64,000 nt of DNA from Legionella sp. 515359 (lineage in GTDB: Bacteria; Pseudomonadota; Gammaproteobacteria; Legionellales; Legionellaceae): assembly GCA_025941565.1 (NCBI GenBank), contig JAPCYN010000015.1:1-64000 (forward strand). The letters are read 5' to 3'. The translations under genes and the position numbers were made by a program. The notes under the pieces are model-generated. The model made no database searches. It saw only the letters and a list, made by a program, of their open reading frames with translations, and was not told where the DNA came from. Shown here one piece after another: positions 53,338 to 62,060 of this stretch. The first letter of the stretch is position 1; each line of letters begins with the position of its first letter.

Positions 53338-54078
53338 TTATGTTCTTCTGTAAAGACTGGCTGACTTGTTCCGCTCTTCAGTTTTCTTCTCTTCGGCATC
53401 GGGTATCTGGGGTATTAAAGTTTCTTTTCTTTTTTGCATTATCAGTTCCTGGCGTGTTTTTTTTCGTTTTTGAAGTATTGAATCAATACGCTGTTGTTTT
53501 GCATTGTCAAAAAAATGGAACATACTCTGTGTTTTTATGCTCATTTTTTGATCCAACTCCAGCCGAGTTGCTCTTTTTTGTAAGATATTGCGTACCTTTG
53601 AGCTGGTATACCATTGACCTTGATAGCGCGAATACTTTTTTTTATCTTCTGATGGGCTATAAAGTGTTCCGGCATAGTAATGAATGAGCGCATCAAATAA
53701 GACCAAATGGCGGTGGAATTTTTCTGCTATGGATTTCTGATTTCCTTTATTGTTACAAAAATAAAGCTTTATATTTCCAACCCTATGATGGAGATAGATA
53801 AAGTCTGAGTTAACGCGCTCTGCTATTTTATCAATCCCAATGTGGGTCGTTTGTGGAGTGATAGGGTAATTGCTGGCCAGACGAAAATGCGATAATAAAT
53901 TATCAACTCCATGTGCAAGCACATAGATTGTGAGAAGCTCCTTCTCCATTAATTGATAAGGAATGGGGTTACCATGTTGGAGGATAAGTATGTTTTGCTC
54001 TTTAAGAGCTTCTTTCCAATTCATTGCAAGAGTAAGAAGATCATTCTCTTCATGGAATGGGATATAGAGTATTATCAT
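53338..54078 (-). CDS. Putative clan-CD (caspase-like) cysteine peptidase
   Basis: 246 residues; agga lies six bases before ATG. LLTIYVLAHGVDN (His56-Gly57 after a hydrophobic strand) and GNIKLYFCNNKG (Cys108 after another strand) have the clan-CD layout of caspases and C80 peptidases: strand-HG, then strand-Cys. The C-terminus is helical and very basic (KRKKTRQELIMQKRKE). It starts 19 bases after argE, so the two may be co-transcribed. No proven relatives are recognised. Confidence 0.75.
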   Translation of the reverse strand: MIILYIPFHEENDLLTLAMNWKEALKEQNILILQHGNPIPYQLMEKELLTIYVLAHGVDNLLSHFRLASNYPITPQTTHIGIDKIAERVNSDFIYLHHRVGNIKLYFCNNKGNQKSIAEKFHRHLVLFDALIHYYAGTLYSPSEDKKKYSRYQGQWYTSSKVRNILQKRATRLELDQKMSIKTQSMFHFFDNAKQQRIDSILQKRKKTRQELIMQKRKETLIPQIPDAEEKKTEERNKSASLYRRT

Positions 54079-54097
54079 GCTATTTCCTCATTATTTT

Positions 54098-55267
54098 TCA
54101 TTCTGTATTTCTAAGAAATGGTGATTGCAGCATTTCGAGAATGAATTGTTCACAACGATGCAATTGTTCAAGAGCAACGAATTCATTGGCGCGATGAGCC
54201 TGTTCAATACTTCCTGGACCACAAACAATAGTGGGGATTTTTGCTTGTTGAAATAATCCTGCTTCAGTGGCATAAGCTACTTTTAATTGTTTTTCATTCC
54301 GACAAATTGACTGGGCTGCACGAACAATTGGTTCTGATGGTGGTGTATCCAATCCAGGTGCTTTAGCGAGTGTTTCCAGAATTATTTTTGTGTCCAATTG
54401 TTCCTTATGTAGGGCAGGAAGTAGTTGATTATCTACATAAGCCAGCATTTGTTGATGGAGTTGCTCCGGGCTATCAACTACCAGATTTCTAATTTCAAAA
54501 ATAAATTCACACAAACCAGGAATCGTATTATAAGCGTTTCCACCCTGAATGAGATTGGTGGATATCGTGGTATAAGGTACATCATAAGATTCATCTCGAT
54601 GCCCTTGAGTTTTAAACTGATGTGCCATACTGCGAAGATAAGTAATGAATGATGCGGCATGTTCTATTGCATTACATCCTTGAGGAGTAAGTGATGAGTG
54701 CGCAGCTACACCGTGAATTTGACAGCGAAAGCATTGTATTCCTTTATGTCCAACTACAGGTTGCATGGAGGTTGGTTCGCCTACAATACATGCATTGGGT
54801 TTATAATTGAGTTGGGTCATTTTTTCAATAAGACTCGGTGCGCCAAGACAGCCAATTTCTTCATCATATGAAAAAGCAAAATGAACCGGGAAATCGAGAT
54901 TAAGTGCTTTAAATTGTGGGATGAGGTTCATAACCACCGCAATGAAACCTTTCATGTCACAAGCTCCTCTGCCATATATTTTCCCGTCTTTAACGGTTGC
55001 TTGAAATGGCTCGCTATCCCAGGTTTGTCCATCAACAGGAACTACATCTGTATGGCCAGACAGAATAAGACCTCCATCGAGCCGACCGTGACGATCTGGG
55101 ATAGACGCGAGTAAATTGGCTTTAAGACCCTTATTATCATGGATTAAAATGGGATCAATATGAAAATCGTTCAATGCATTAGCTAGAGTTTCTATTAGTG
55201 ATAAATTGGAGTTGCGTGAGGTGGTATCAAAGGCAATAAGTTTTGTTAGCCAATCCAATGTATTCAT
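54098..55267 (-). CDS. argE: Acetylornithine deacetylase
   Basis: 389 residues, normal for the M20 family. Metal and catalytic motifs: SGHTDVVPVDGQTW (first ligand His with Asp), GRGACDMKGF, DEEIGCLGAPS (catalytic Glu pair) and VGEPTSMQPVVGHKG. It removes acetyl from N-acetylornithine in arginine synthesis. The dimerisation domain VAAHSSLTPQGCNAIEHA is intact. It is followed closely by the caspase-like gene on the same strand. Identification is strong; a related succinyl-diaminopimelate desuccinylase is less likely. Confidence 0.93.
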   Translation of the reverse strand: MNTLDWLTKLIAFDTTSRNSNLSLIETLANALNDFHIDPILIHDNKGLKANLLASIPDRHGRLDGGLILSGHTDVVPVDGQTWDSEPFQATVKDGKIYGRGACDMKGFIAVVMNLIPQFKALNLDFPVHFAFSYDEEIGCLGAPSLIEKMTQLNYKPNACIVGEPTSMQPVVGHKGIQCFRCQIHGVAAHSSLTPQGCNAIEHAASFITYLRSMAHQFKTQGHRDESYDVPYTTISTNLIQGGNAYNTIPGLCEFIFEIRNLVVDSPEQLHQQMLAYVDNQLLPALHKEQLDTKIILETLAKAPGLDTPPSEPIVRAAQSICRNEKQLKVAYATEAGLFQQAKIPTIVCGPGSIEQAHRANEFVALEQLHRCEQFILEMLQSPFLRNTE

Positions 55268-55521
55268 AATATTCCTTTTAGCAGTGGGTCAGGAATTCTA
55301 GCTGTTATCGAAGAATTATAATCTTTCTCAAGGTCAAAACACCAATAAAGTATTTTTCCTGAAATCGGAACAACATGTTCTAATAATTCATGGTTTTCAA
55401 ATTAGAATAATAAATAGTACCGTGAAATTTTGCACGAATTGTCTACAATCAGGATAGAAGAATTTTTAGTCCTTTATCAAATTAATTGGATTTATTATTG
55501 AATTACATAAGGAAATGAGTA

Positions 55522-56535
55522 ATGAAAACAATGAAGGCAGTACAAGTCAATAAGTCAGGAAAATGGGAAGCTGTTGAAAAGGACATTGTGGCGCCCGCAG
55601 CAAACCAAGTCCGTATTAAAGTTGAAGCGTGCGGCGTATGCCATTCAGACGTATTCGTGAAAGAAAATTTATGGCCCAATCTTCAATTCCCAAGGATTCC
55701 AGGCCATGAAGTGGCAGGAGTAATCGATGAGGTAGGAACTCATGTTACCCAATGGAAACCAGGGCAACGTGTTGGGGTAGGTTGGGCGGGAGCTCGTTGC
55801 GGTCAATGTCTTCCTTGTCGGCATGGTGATTTTATTTTATGTGAAAACCATCAAATTACAGGACTACACTATGATGGCGGATACGCACAATATATGATCG
55901 CTCCAGTTGAAGCGCTTGTTGCAATTCCTGATGAACTCTCTTTTGCTGATGCAGCTCCATTAATGTGTGCCGGGATAACAACGTTTAATGCCTTACGCCA
56001 TAGTGTTGCTCGTGCAGGTGATTTGGTTGCAATTCAAGGAATAGGAGGATTAGGTCATTTGGCCATTCAGTTTGCTAACAAAATGGGATTTAAAACGGTT
56101 GCTCTTTCCTCAGGTGCTGATAAAGAGCCTCTCGCTAAAAAACTAGGGGCTCATATTTATTTAAATTCAGAGGGTAAAGATGTTGCTGTTGAATTGCAAA
56201 AATTAGGCGGTGCACGGGTCATTTTAGCAACAGCACCAAGTGGGAAATCGATTTCTCCCTTAATTAATGGGCTAGGAAATAAGGGCGAGCTTCTTATTGT
56301 AGGCGCTTCTAATGATCCCATCGAAGTGATATCAACCCAACTTATTGGCGGCAATCGTTCGATTAAAGGCTGGCCATCTGGGAGCGCAATTGATATAGAA
56401 GAAACATTGCAGTTTTGTGCATTGACTGGAATCCGTCCAATGATTCAACAGTATCCACTTGCACAAGCAGAAAAAGCTTTTGAAGATATGCTATCTAATA
56501 AAGCACGATTTCGTTCAGTGATTATAATGCAATAG
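55522..56535 (+). CDS. adhP: Zinc-dependent alcohol dehydrogenase (AdhP type)
   Basis: 337 residues. Catalytic zinc ligands are Cys in GVCHSD and the GHEVAG histidine; the structural zinc set is CGQCLPCRHGDFILCEN. The Rossmann NAD site is GIGGLGHLAIQFA. It oxidises or reduces short alcohols and aldehydes with NAD. It opens with MKTMKAVQV, as AdhP does. It is divergent from argE across 254 bp and followed 113 bp later by a secreted protein. Identification is strong. Confidence 0.92.
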   Translation: MKTMKAVQVNKSGKWEAVEKDIVAPAANQVRIKVEACGVCHSDVFVKENLWPNLQFPRIPGHEVAGVIDEVGTHVTQWKPGQRVGVGWAGARCGQCLPCRHGDFILCENHQITGLHYDGGYAQYMIAPVEALVAIPDELSFADAAPLMCAGITTFNALRHSVARAGDLVAIQGIGGLGHLAIQFANKMGFKTVALSSGADKEPLAKKLGAHIYLNSEGKDVAVELQKLGGARVILATAPSGKSISPLINGLGNKGELLIVGASNDPIEVISTQLIGGNRSIKGWPSGSAIDIEETLQFCALTGIRPMIQQYPLAQAEKAFEDMLSNKARFRSVIIMQ

Positions 56536-56648
56536 AAAATACTTGAAATAGAGTATGAGGGCCTAGGGTCGATGATTTGTTAACATGCCCTAATATTGTT
56601 CTATACTTAATCAGAATCGTTCTGATCATTTCAAGGAGGGAAATTATC

Positions 56649-56960
56649 ATGAAAAAATTATTAGGGATTATTTTTTCGCTTATAATGCTCAACGCGGTTT
56701 CCTATGCCAGCAAAATTGTAATTACCGGTCAACCAATTATTTTGGAAAAACAAGGTGATGTTTACTATGTGCCTAATGATTATAAATCGACAACTACTTA
56801 TTACTATGTGAATTTAAATGGGACGCGGCAAGTGTGTTACATCGATAAGCAACCGGAGCTATCGGCTTTAAATGCTTCAACACTTGAAGTGAATTACAAT
56901 GGCTCGGAGTTGACATGGGTTTGTTATCCTTTGGACCTTAATTATTTTGAAGCACCATAA
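56649..56960 (+). CDS. Small secreted hypothetical protein
   Basis: 103 residues from the ATG at 56649, set by aggaggg nine bases upstream; longer upstream starts are unlikely. A signal peptide ends VSYA (about 19). The mature part is beta-rich (KIVITGQPIILEKQGDVYYV, TTYYYVNLNGTRQVCYID) with two cysteines that could form a disulfide (QVCYI, WVCYP). It resembles Legionella-specific small secreted proteins. Function is unknown. Confidence 0.8.
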   Translation: MKKLLGIIFSLIMLNAVSYASKIVITGQPIILEKQGDVYYVPNDYKSTTTYYYVNLNGTRQVCYIDKQPELSALNASTLEVNYNGSELTWVCYPLDLNYFEAP

Positions 56961-56981
56961 AAATATCGTATCCTCATTCGT

Positions 56982-57010
56982 AACCCGGGCTTAGGATTAA
57001 ATCCCGGGTT
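56982..57010. terminator. Bidirectional terminator hairpin
   Basis: AACCCGGG pairs with CCCGGGTT across 13 bases, between convergent genes ending at 56960 and 57026. T-rich sequence lies on both outer sides. Confidence 0.7.
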
Positions 57011-57025
57011 ATGGGTTCGCTTAAA

Positions 57026-58711
57026 TTATTTTTCTTTTTTTGAGGATGATAAATTAAGATTATTAACTACTTCCTGTAGCATCTTTAAGTGAATGGGTTT
57101 TGTCAACACTTTATTCATTCCTGAACGCAAATGGTCACTTTTCATTTCACCTGATGTATTAGTAGTTAATCCTATAATCGGTATGGTTTTTTTCTGCAGT
57201 CGATCCTCCATATCCCGTATACACTGAACAAGGGTTTTATCGGAAATACCCGATATACCAACATCAGTAATAATCAAGTCAAAATCATTTGTTTCCAACA
57301 ATTCCAAAGCATGTTCGCCATCAATCGCTGAGTAAAATTGATATCCGGACTGTTCTACAACGTTTTCAAGCATATGAAGAGAGATAATATTATCTTCTAC
57401 GAGTAGAATTAGAGGGGAATGAGATAGTGTTTTCTCCTGCTGCGCTTTAGTTTTGCTCATATCATAGGTAAGCGAGTTGTTTTCGTTGTACCCAATTTTC
57501 ATTGTGAGGGTAAAATAAAATGTGGAGCCTTTTCCTACTTCACTTTCCAGATTTATTTCTCCACCTAATAGACTTAAATATTTTTGTGCCACATGAAGAC
57601 CTACACCATAACCACTGTGTTTATTTTTATAAGAGGGTATAGCACGGAAAAAACGATCGAAGATCTTATTCTTTAATTCGGGAGGTATGCCGATTCCGCT
57701 ATCAATCACACTAAATCGAAGTTGAGCGTAACTGTTTTCACGAGAAAGTGTTTCTACTTTAATTGTGACGACACCGGTGTCAGTGAATTTAATTGCATTT
57801 CCAACAAGATTTAATAAAACTCGATGCAGCTTTGTACCGTCAGTGATGACACTATTTGGGGTTGTTTCATCAATTTCTATATTCAATTGAATTTTTTTCA
57901 TTTCAAGAGTTGGTTGCACAAGATGGGCAATGTCTTTAATATTTTTGCGTAACTCGAATAACTCTTCACGGACATCACTTTCTCGGAGGTTATCTGCTGA
58001 AACGATTTCCATGACGCCATTTAACAAGTCTAATAACTGTTCACCACTTTCATGAATCCAACGTGCATATTGTTTTCTTTCAGGATCTTCGGCTTTATCT
58101 TCTAAAAGTCGTGACATTCCAACAATGCCGCTTAATGGAGTATGAATATCATGGCTCATATTTTCGATAAATTCAGTTTTCGCCTGGTTTGCAACTTCAG
58201 CGTTTTCCTTTGCACGACGCAATGCGACTTCCATTTTTTTGCGTTCGGTAATGTCCAGAGAAATACCTAAAACACCAATAATCTCATTTCTTTGATTACG
58301 TAAAGGAACTTTTTGGGAATAGTAAATACCCATTCCATTTGTCATGACTGCATATTCTTCCGCAGTATGCGGTATGCCCGTTTCCATTACTAATGTATTA
58401 AGTTTATTTAATTCTTCAGCCTGATCTTTCCATGGCATATCGTAATTGGTTTTTCCAACAATATCTTTCCTTGACTGCAAACGCGCGCTTTTAGCTTGTG
58501 AATCGTTACACCCTAAAAATACATTATTCCTATCCAACCAATAAACATGTCCTGGCATTAAAGCAATAATATTTTCATAATAATCATGAGCAGCCTGTAA
58601 TTCATTTTTAAATTTTAATTTTTCCTCTTCGAGAGATAGTGCTAGTCGATGAATTTCCGCGCTCTGTCGATTAATAATTTCGTGTAATTCTTTTATTTTT
58701 TCAGAATCCAT
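57026..58711 (-). CDS. Hybrid sensor histidine kinase (PAS-HisKA-HATPase-REC)
   Basis: 561 residues. A coiled coil (1-45) is followed by PAS (about 45-155), HisKA with His187 in MSHDIHTPLSGIVGM, ATPase (N305, DSGIGIP at 337-343, GYGVGL near 367) and a receiver with Asp483 in LIITDVGISG. It lacks the HPt domain of its relative at 1954 and has no membrane segment. It may pass phosphate to an HPt in trans, possibly that of the other kinase. No operon partner. Confidence 0.94.
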   Translation of the reverse strand: MDSEKIKELHEIINRQSAEIHRLALSLEEEKLKFKNELQAAHDYYENIIALMPGHVYWLDRNNVFLGCNDSQAKSARLQSRKDIVGKTNYDMPWKDQAEELNKLNTLVMETGIPHTAEEYAVMTNGMGIYYSQKVPLRNQRNEIIGVLGISLDITERKKMEVALRRAKENAEVANQAKTEFIENMSHDIHTPLSGIVGMSRLLEDKAEDPERKQYARWIHESGEQLLDLLNGVMEIVSADNLRESDVREELFELRKNIKDIAHLVQPTLEMKKIQLNIEIDETTPNSVITDGTKLHRVLLNLVGNAIKFTDTGVVTIKVETLSRENSYAQLRFSVIDSGIGIPPELKNKIFDRFFRAIPSYKNKHSGYGVGLHVAQKYLSLLGGEINLESEVGKGSTFYFTLTMKIGYNENNSLTYDMSKTKAQQEKTLSHSPLILLVEDNIISLHMLENVVEQSGYQFYSAIDGEHALELLETNDFDLIITDVGISGISDKTLVQCIRDMEDRLQKKTIPIIGLTTNTSGEMKSDHLRSGMNKVLTKPIHLKMLQEVVNNLNLSSSKKEK

Positions 58712-59083
58712 TTTTCACCATATAAGTAATCTTAATAACGTTGTTGTTGCATTATTAAGTAAAAACATTGTTTATATAAGTATCATAGACATTATGTTAA
58801 TGGACTTACTCGTGGCGAGTATAATAAATAGTCCAAAATAATCGTCTCTTATTGATAATTAGTGAGAACATTATAAACTATTTATGAAAAAAAGTGGTTA
58901 TTTTTTCTTCAAAATGAATTATACTATGGCTATATTTTGGGTTGGAAATCTAAAACAATTTGATTTTAAAAACCAAAAAACACTGATTTAAGTACGTAAC
59001 ATCTTGATTTAAATAATTTTAAATTGATGAATGAACTATTAGCGTACAGAAGTGATAGAAATAAACGCTAAGGAATATTTAAA
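58712..59083. other. Divergent intergenic region, kinase/CDPS-like gene
   Basis: 372 bp, very AT-rich. A small palindrome actcg-tgg-cgagt (58808-58820) is followed by tataat. It should contain promoters for both neighbours. No gene or RNA is evident. Confidence 0.45.
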
Positions 59084-60418
59084 ATGCCGAAAATTAGAGG
59101 TCCAAAAGAAGGTAAAATTCTTACCGCAAGTTTTGATTCCAAAAATAGGAAAGATAATAGTAAGAGTCGTTTCTCTTCATTGACGTCTACAAAAGATTTA
59201 GTTCTTTTAAGTATTAAAGGAAATGAGTATTGCGCAGGTGAATATTTAAGCGCCATTGTGCAACACGCTGTTGCGACGCATCAACCTCTCCCTGAGAATC
59301 CTAACGATAAAGGTAAAACCACATTTTTAATTGCTGATGAAATTTATTGGCACAATCTCAAAAGCTCATCCAGTGATGATGCAGGTGCTCTTAAAAAGAA
59401 GGCCATAGAACATGGGGACTCATATTTTGAAAGTAATTTAGGTGCTTTCTTAGCTCCTTTAGGTTTTACCATCGAGACTTTTAATAGGGATTTTTCTTGT
59501 AGCACAGTGGATGAGAAGATTGCAACTATCAATAAATTAGCCATAGAGCGAGAAAAGAATTTCGAGATTGTTCGTTGGCATGCATGGGTGACTCAAGATA
59601 ACTTTGATAAAAAATTAGGGGATATATTACCTCTCTATTATGCTGTAGAGGGTCTTAAGGTAGCTATTGATAGTTCGGTAGAGGAATTTGTAAAGCGTCA
59701 TGCTAACGAAGGAGACAATCCTGACGAATGGCGCCATCGCTCTCAAGATTACCTTACCGAGGAAAGTCCAGCTATTATGTTGTTAGCAGCTACCTTGGGG
59801 TATAATTTTATTATTTATCCGGGTGAGATTTTACCTCCTTTTGAAGCAACAAAAGAATACTTTGTTGTTGATAAGCATGTTGCTCGTATCCAAAAAGGTA
59901 TGAACGTCAAAGAAGAGTGTGCTCATAATAAATTTTGTCTTCACACAGACAAACCTAATCGCTTGGTCAATTGGTTAGAGGTAAATTTTCAAAGAAGCCA
60001 TGAACCTAAAAAATATCTTGAAGCGGCAAATGATAACGCGATTACTTTTTTCTCTCAAGGCAAGTCCCAAACAACCGTCCCCCCAAAGATATCTTCAACA
60101 ACAGTAACAAGTATTGAAGGGGATGATGACGGGAGGGTGCTGCAACGTGTACCTGAAAGGGAGCTTCTTCTTTCCACAATAGTTAAAGGAATTAATCAAG
60201 CCCTTGAGCATGAGTTTGCTACTTCGACGTGTAGATTTGAAGCAAAACAGACAGCGACAGCTCCACTAACGCAAATATTTGCAGGGATTACTCAAGGAGT
60301 TTTGACATCGGATCTTCCTGTTTCAGATCAGATCGGATTTTTAACAAAACTTGTGGAATCCTGTGTTAATTGCCCGGTTCAGGAGAATGCTCCTAAAAAG
60401 CGGGCTCTAACAAACTAA
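59084..60418 (+). CDS. Cyclodipeptide-synthase-like protein with C-terminal extension
   Basis: 444 residues. Residues 38-250 follow the CDPS pattern: Ser43 in LLSIKGNEYCAGEYL (nucleophile), FLIADEIYWHNL, KKKAIEHGDSYF, EIVRWHAWV, SSVEEFVKRH, then Tyr223 and Glu227 in DYLTEESPA and Tyr245 in IIYPG. Spacing of Tyr/Glu/Tyr matches AlbC-type enzymes (Y, +4 E, about +18 Y). CDPSs use two aminoacyl-tRNAs to make cyclic dipeptides and are normally about 230-250 residues; here there is a basic N-terminus and about 190 extra C-terminal residues of unknown fold. No tailoring oxidase is adjacent. Dipeptide identity cannot be read. Confidence 0.85.
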   Translation: MPKIRGPKEGKILTASFDSKNRKDNSKSRFSSLTSTKDLVLLSIKGNEYCAGEYLSAIVQHAVATHQPLPENPNDKGKTTFLIADEIYWHNLKSSSSDDAGALKKKAIEHGDSYFESNLGAFLAPLGFTIETFNRDFSCSTVDEKIATINKLAIEREKNFEIVRWHAWVTQDNFDKKLGDILPLYYAVEGLKVAIDSSVEEFVKRHANEGDNPDEWRHRSQDYLTEESPAIMLLAATLGYNFIIYPGEILPPFEATKEYFVVDKHVARIQKGMNVKEECAHNKFCLHTDKPNRLVNWLEVNFQRSHEPKKYLEAANDNAITFFSQGKSQTTVPPKISSTTVTSIEGDDDGRVLQRVPERELLLSTIVKGINQALEHEFATSTCRFEAKQTATAPLTQIFAGITQGVLTSDLPVSDQIGFLTKLVESCVNCPVQENAPKKRALTN

Positions 60419-60425
60419 TCCAGAA

Positions 60426-61841
60426 TTATTTTAACATATCGGGATTAAATGGCCGTCCGTTCACAAAAATCTTTTGGTTTTCTAACTTGAAGGTAAGGAC
60501 ATAATCATTACCTTCAATCTTTAAAAAACCTTTGTTGACAATATCTTGCAATATTTTTTCTGCCTGGTTTGCGGCTTCATTATCAGGATTAGTTAGGATT
60601 TGTGTTGGACTTGTCGCTCCAGGTGATGTGACTTGGCTTTCTGGATTAGTTTGAGTATTGTTGGCGAGATCATTCTTAATTGATGCAGACATCAGTGCTT
60701 TTACTGTTGTTATCGGTGCTTTAAAGTAACCTTCACCGTGCATTTTTTGCATTAGCTGAGATAAGTCATCTCCTTCGGTTTTTGGTAGTGATAGTTTAAA
60801 ATTGCCGGTAATTTTTCCATCAGGTAAATTCAAAGTCATTTCAGAAAGTTCTAATACGGCTCCTTTGGCAAGGAGTTTGGGTAATTCAGTGACGAATGCA
60901 AGCGTGGCCAGATTAGGGTCGCTATTATTTTGAATCATATTGAATTCTTGTTGATTGATTTTCGCTGCAATTACTGGATCCAGATTTCTAAAATTCAAGT
61001 GTAAAGTACCTGGCCCATAATTCTGATTATTAGCAAAAAGCTTTTGTAATGACAGTCTAAAATCAATGTTCATTGCATCTTCAGTAATATTAGAGCCAGC
61101 CAAGAAGTTAAATCCTGTGAGCTCAAATACTTTTTTACCTGCCAGATCAATTGCAACGGAAGGAATATCAAAACGAGACTGTCCAAGCCATAACCAGTCT
61201 TGGTGACGTTTAAATTGATAATCATAGGATATTTCACCAATCTTGAAGATCAGATTACTCTGAGTATTGGCGGGGTTATTGGCTGTGCCATTTAATCCCA
61301 ATAGCTTTAAGTTACCATCAATATGATCAAGATTAGAAGAAACACAGAGCAATGAAGTTAAGCCTTGCCAATTTAACTGGAAATCTCCTTCATTTTGTCC
61401 AATCTTGCCTTCGAGAGCGAAGGATGGAAGCGTATACCTGAAAACGGTTTGATTCAGATAATTGATAAATGCTTCATAATGAGTTTCAGGTTGAGTCGTC
61501 ACCAGACCTAATCCAAAACGTATACCATTCGCTGTACCTATAAAAGGTCCATGTTTGATGAGAATAGGGACGTCTATATTCAAATCAACGGAGGGTTCTG
61601 TTGTGGTGACACCATTTTTATCTGTTATATTTTGAGCGGGAATATGCATTTTAACTGTTACTGTCGCTTGGGATGAAAACCAGCCGCTATGGTATTTATC
61701 CAGATGAACACTCAATGCAGAAGTTTTAGGTATTGAGTTTATATTTTTATTTAAGGTGCTCTTGATTGCTAATCCAATGACATAGTAAGCCATAAGGAGC
61801 AGCACGACTAAAGATATAATGAAGCCAGTCCATTTTTTCAT
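60426..61841 (-). CDS. YdgA/DUF945 family protein
   Basis: 471 residues. One N-terminal membrane helix (GFIISLVVLLLMAYYVIG) anchors a large periplasmic region. LDKYHSGWFSSQATVTVKM and ALEGKIGQNEGDFQLNWQGL are typical DUF945 elements, and the repeated KGAVLELSEMTLNLPDGKITG style fits the family. The role of YdgA is not defined beyond envelope location. It is convergent with the CDPS-like gene, with seven bases between stops. Confidence 0.9.
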   Translation of the reverse strand: MKKWTGFIISLVVLLLMAYYVIGLAIKSTLNKNINSIPKTSALSVHLDKYHSGWFSSQATVTVKMHIPAQNITDKNGVTTTEPSVDLNIDVPILIKHGPFIGTANGIRFGLGLVTTQPETHYEAFINYLNQTVFRYTLPSFALEGKIGQNEGDFQLNWQGLTSLLCVSSNLDHIDGNLKLLGLNGTANNPANTQSNLIFKIGEISYDYQFKRHQDWLWLGQSRFDIPSVAIDLAGKKVFELTGFNFLAGSNITEDAMNIDFRLSLQKLFANNQNYGPGTLHLNFRNLDPVIAAKINQQEFNMIQNNSDPNLATLAFVTELPKLLAKGAVLELSEMTLNLPDGKITGNFKLSLPKTEGDDLSQLMQKMHGEGYFKAPITTVKALMSASIKNDLANNTQTNPESQVTSPGATSPTQILTNPDNEAANQAEKILQDIVNKGFLKIEGNDYVLTFKLENQKIFVNGRPFNPDMLK

Positions 61842-62060
61842 AAGTATTCAAATTTAAAATTCCTTTGTTACTATTATGTAGACTAAAAATTTTATTTTGT
61901 AAATTAAATGGATACTTATCTTAACTAAAGACTGCTCAGAGTATTTTAAAGTAACTTTATATAGAGGTAAGCTTTAATTGCTGTGCAATAAGATCAATAT
62001 AATACTATTATTATTTTAATAAATAAGAACATTTTTCTAAGGAATAAGGATAATTTTTTA

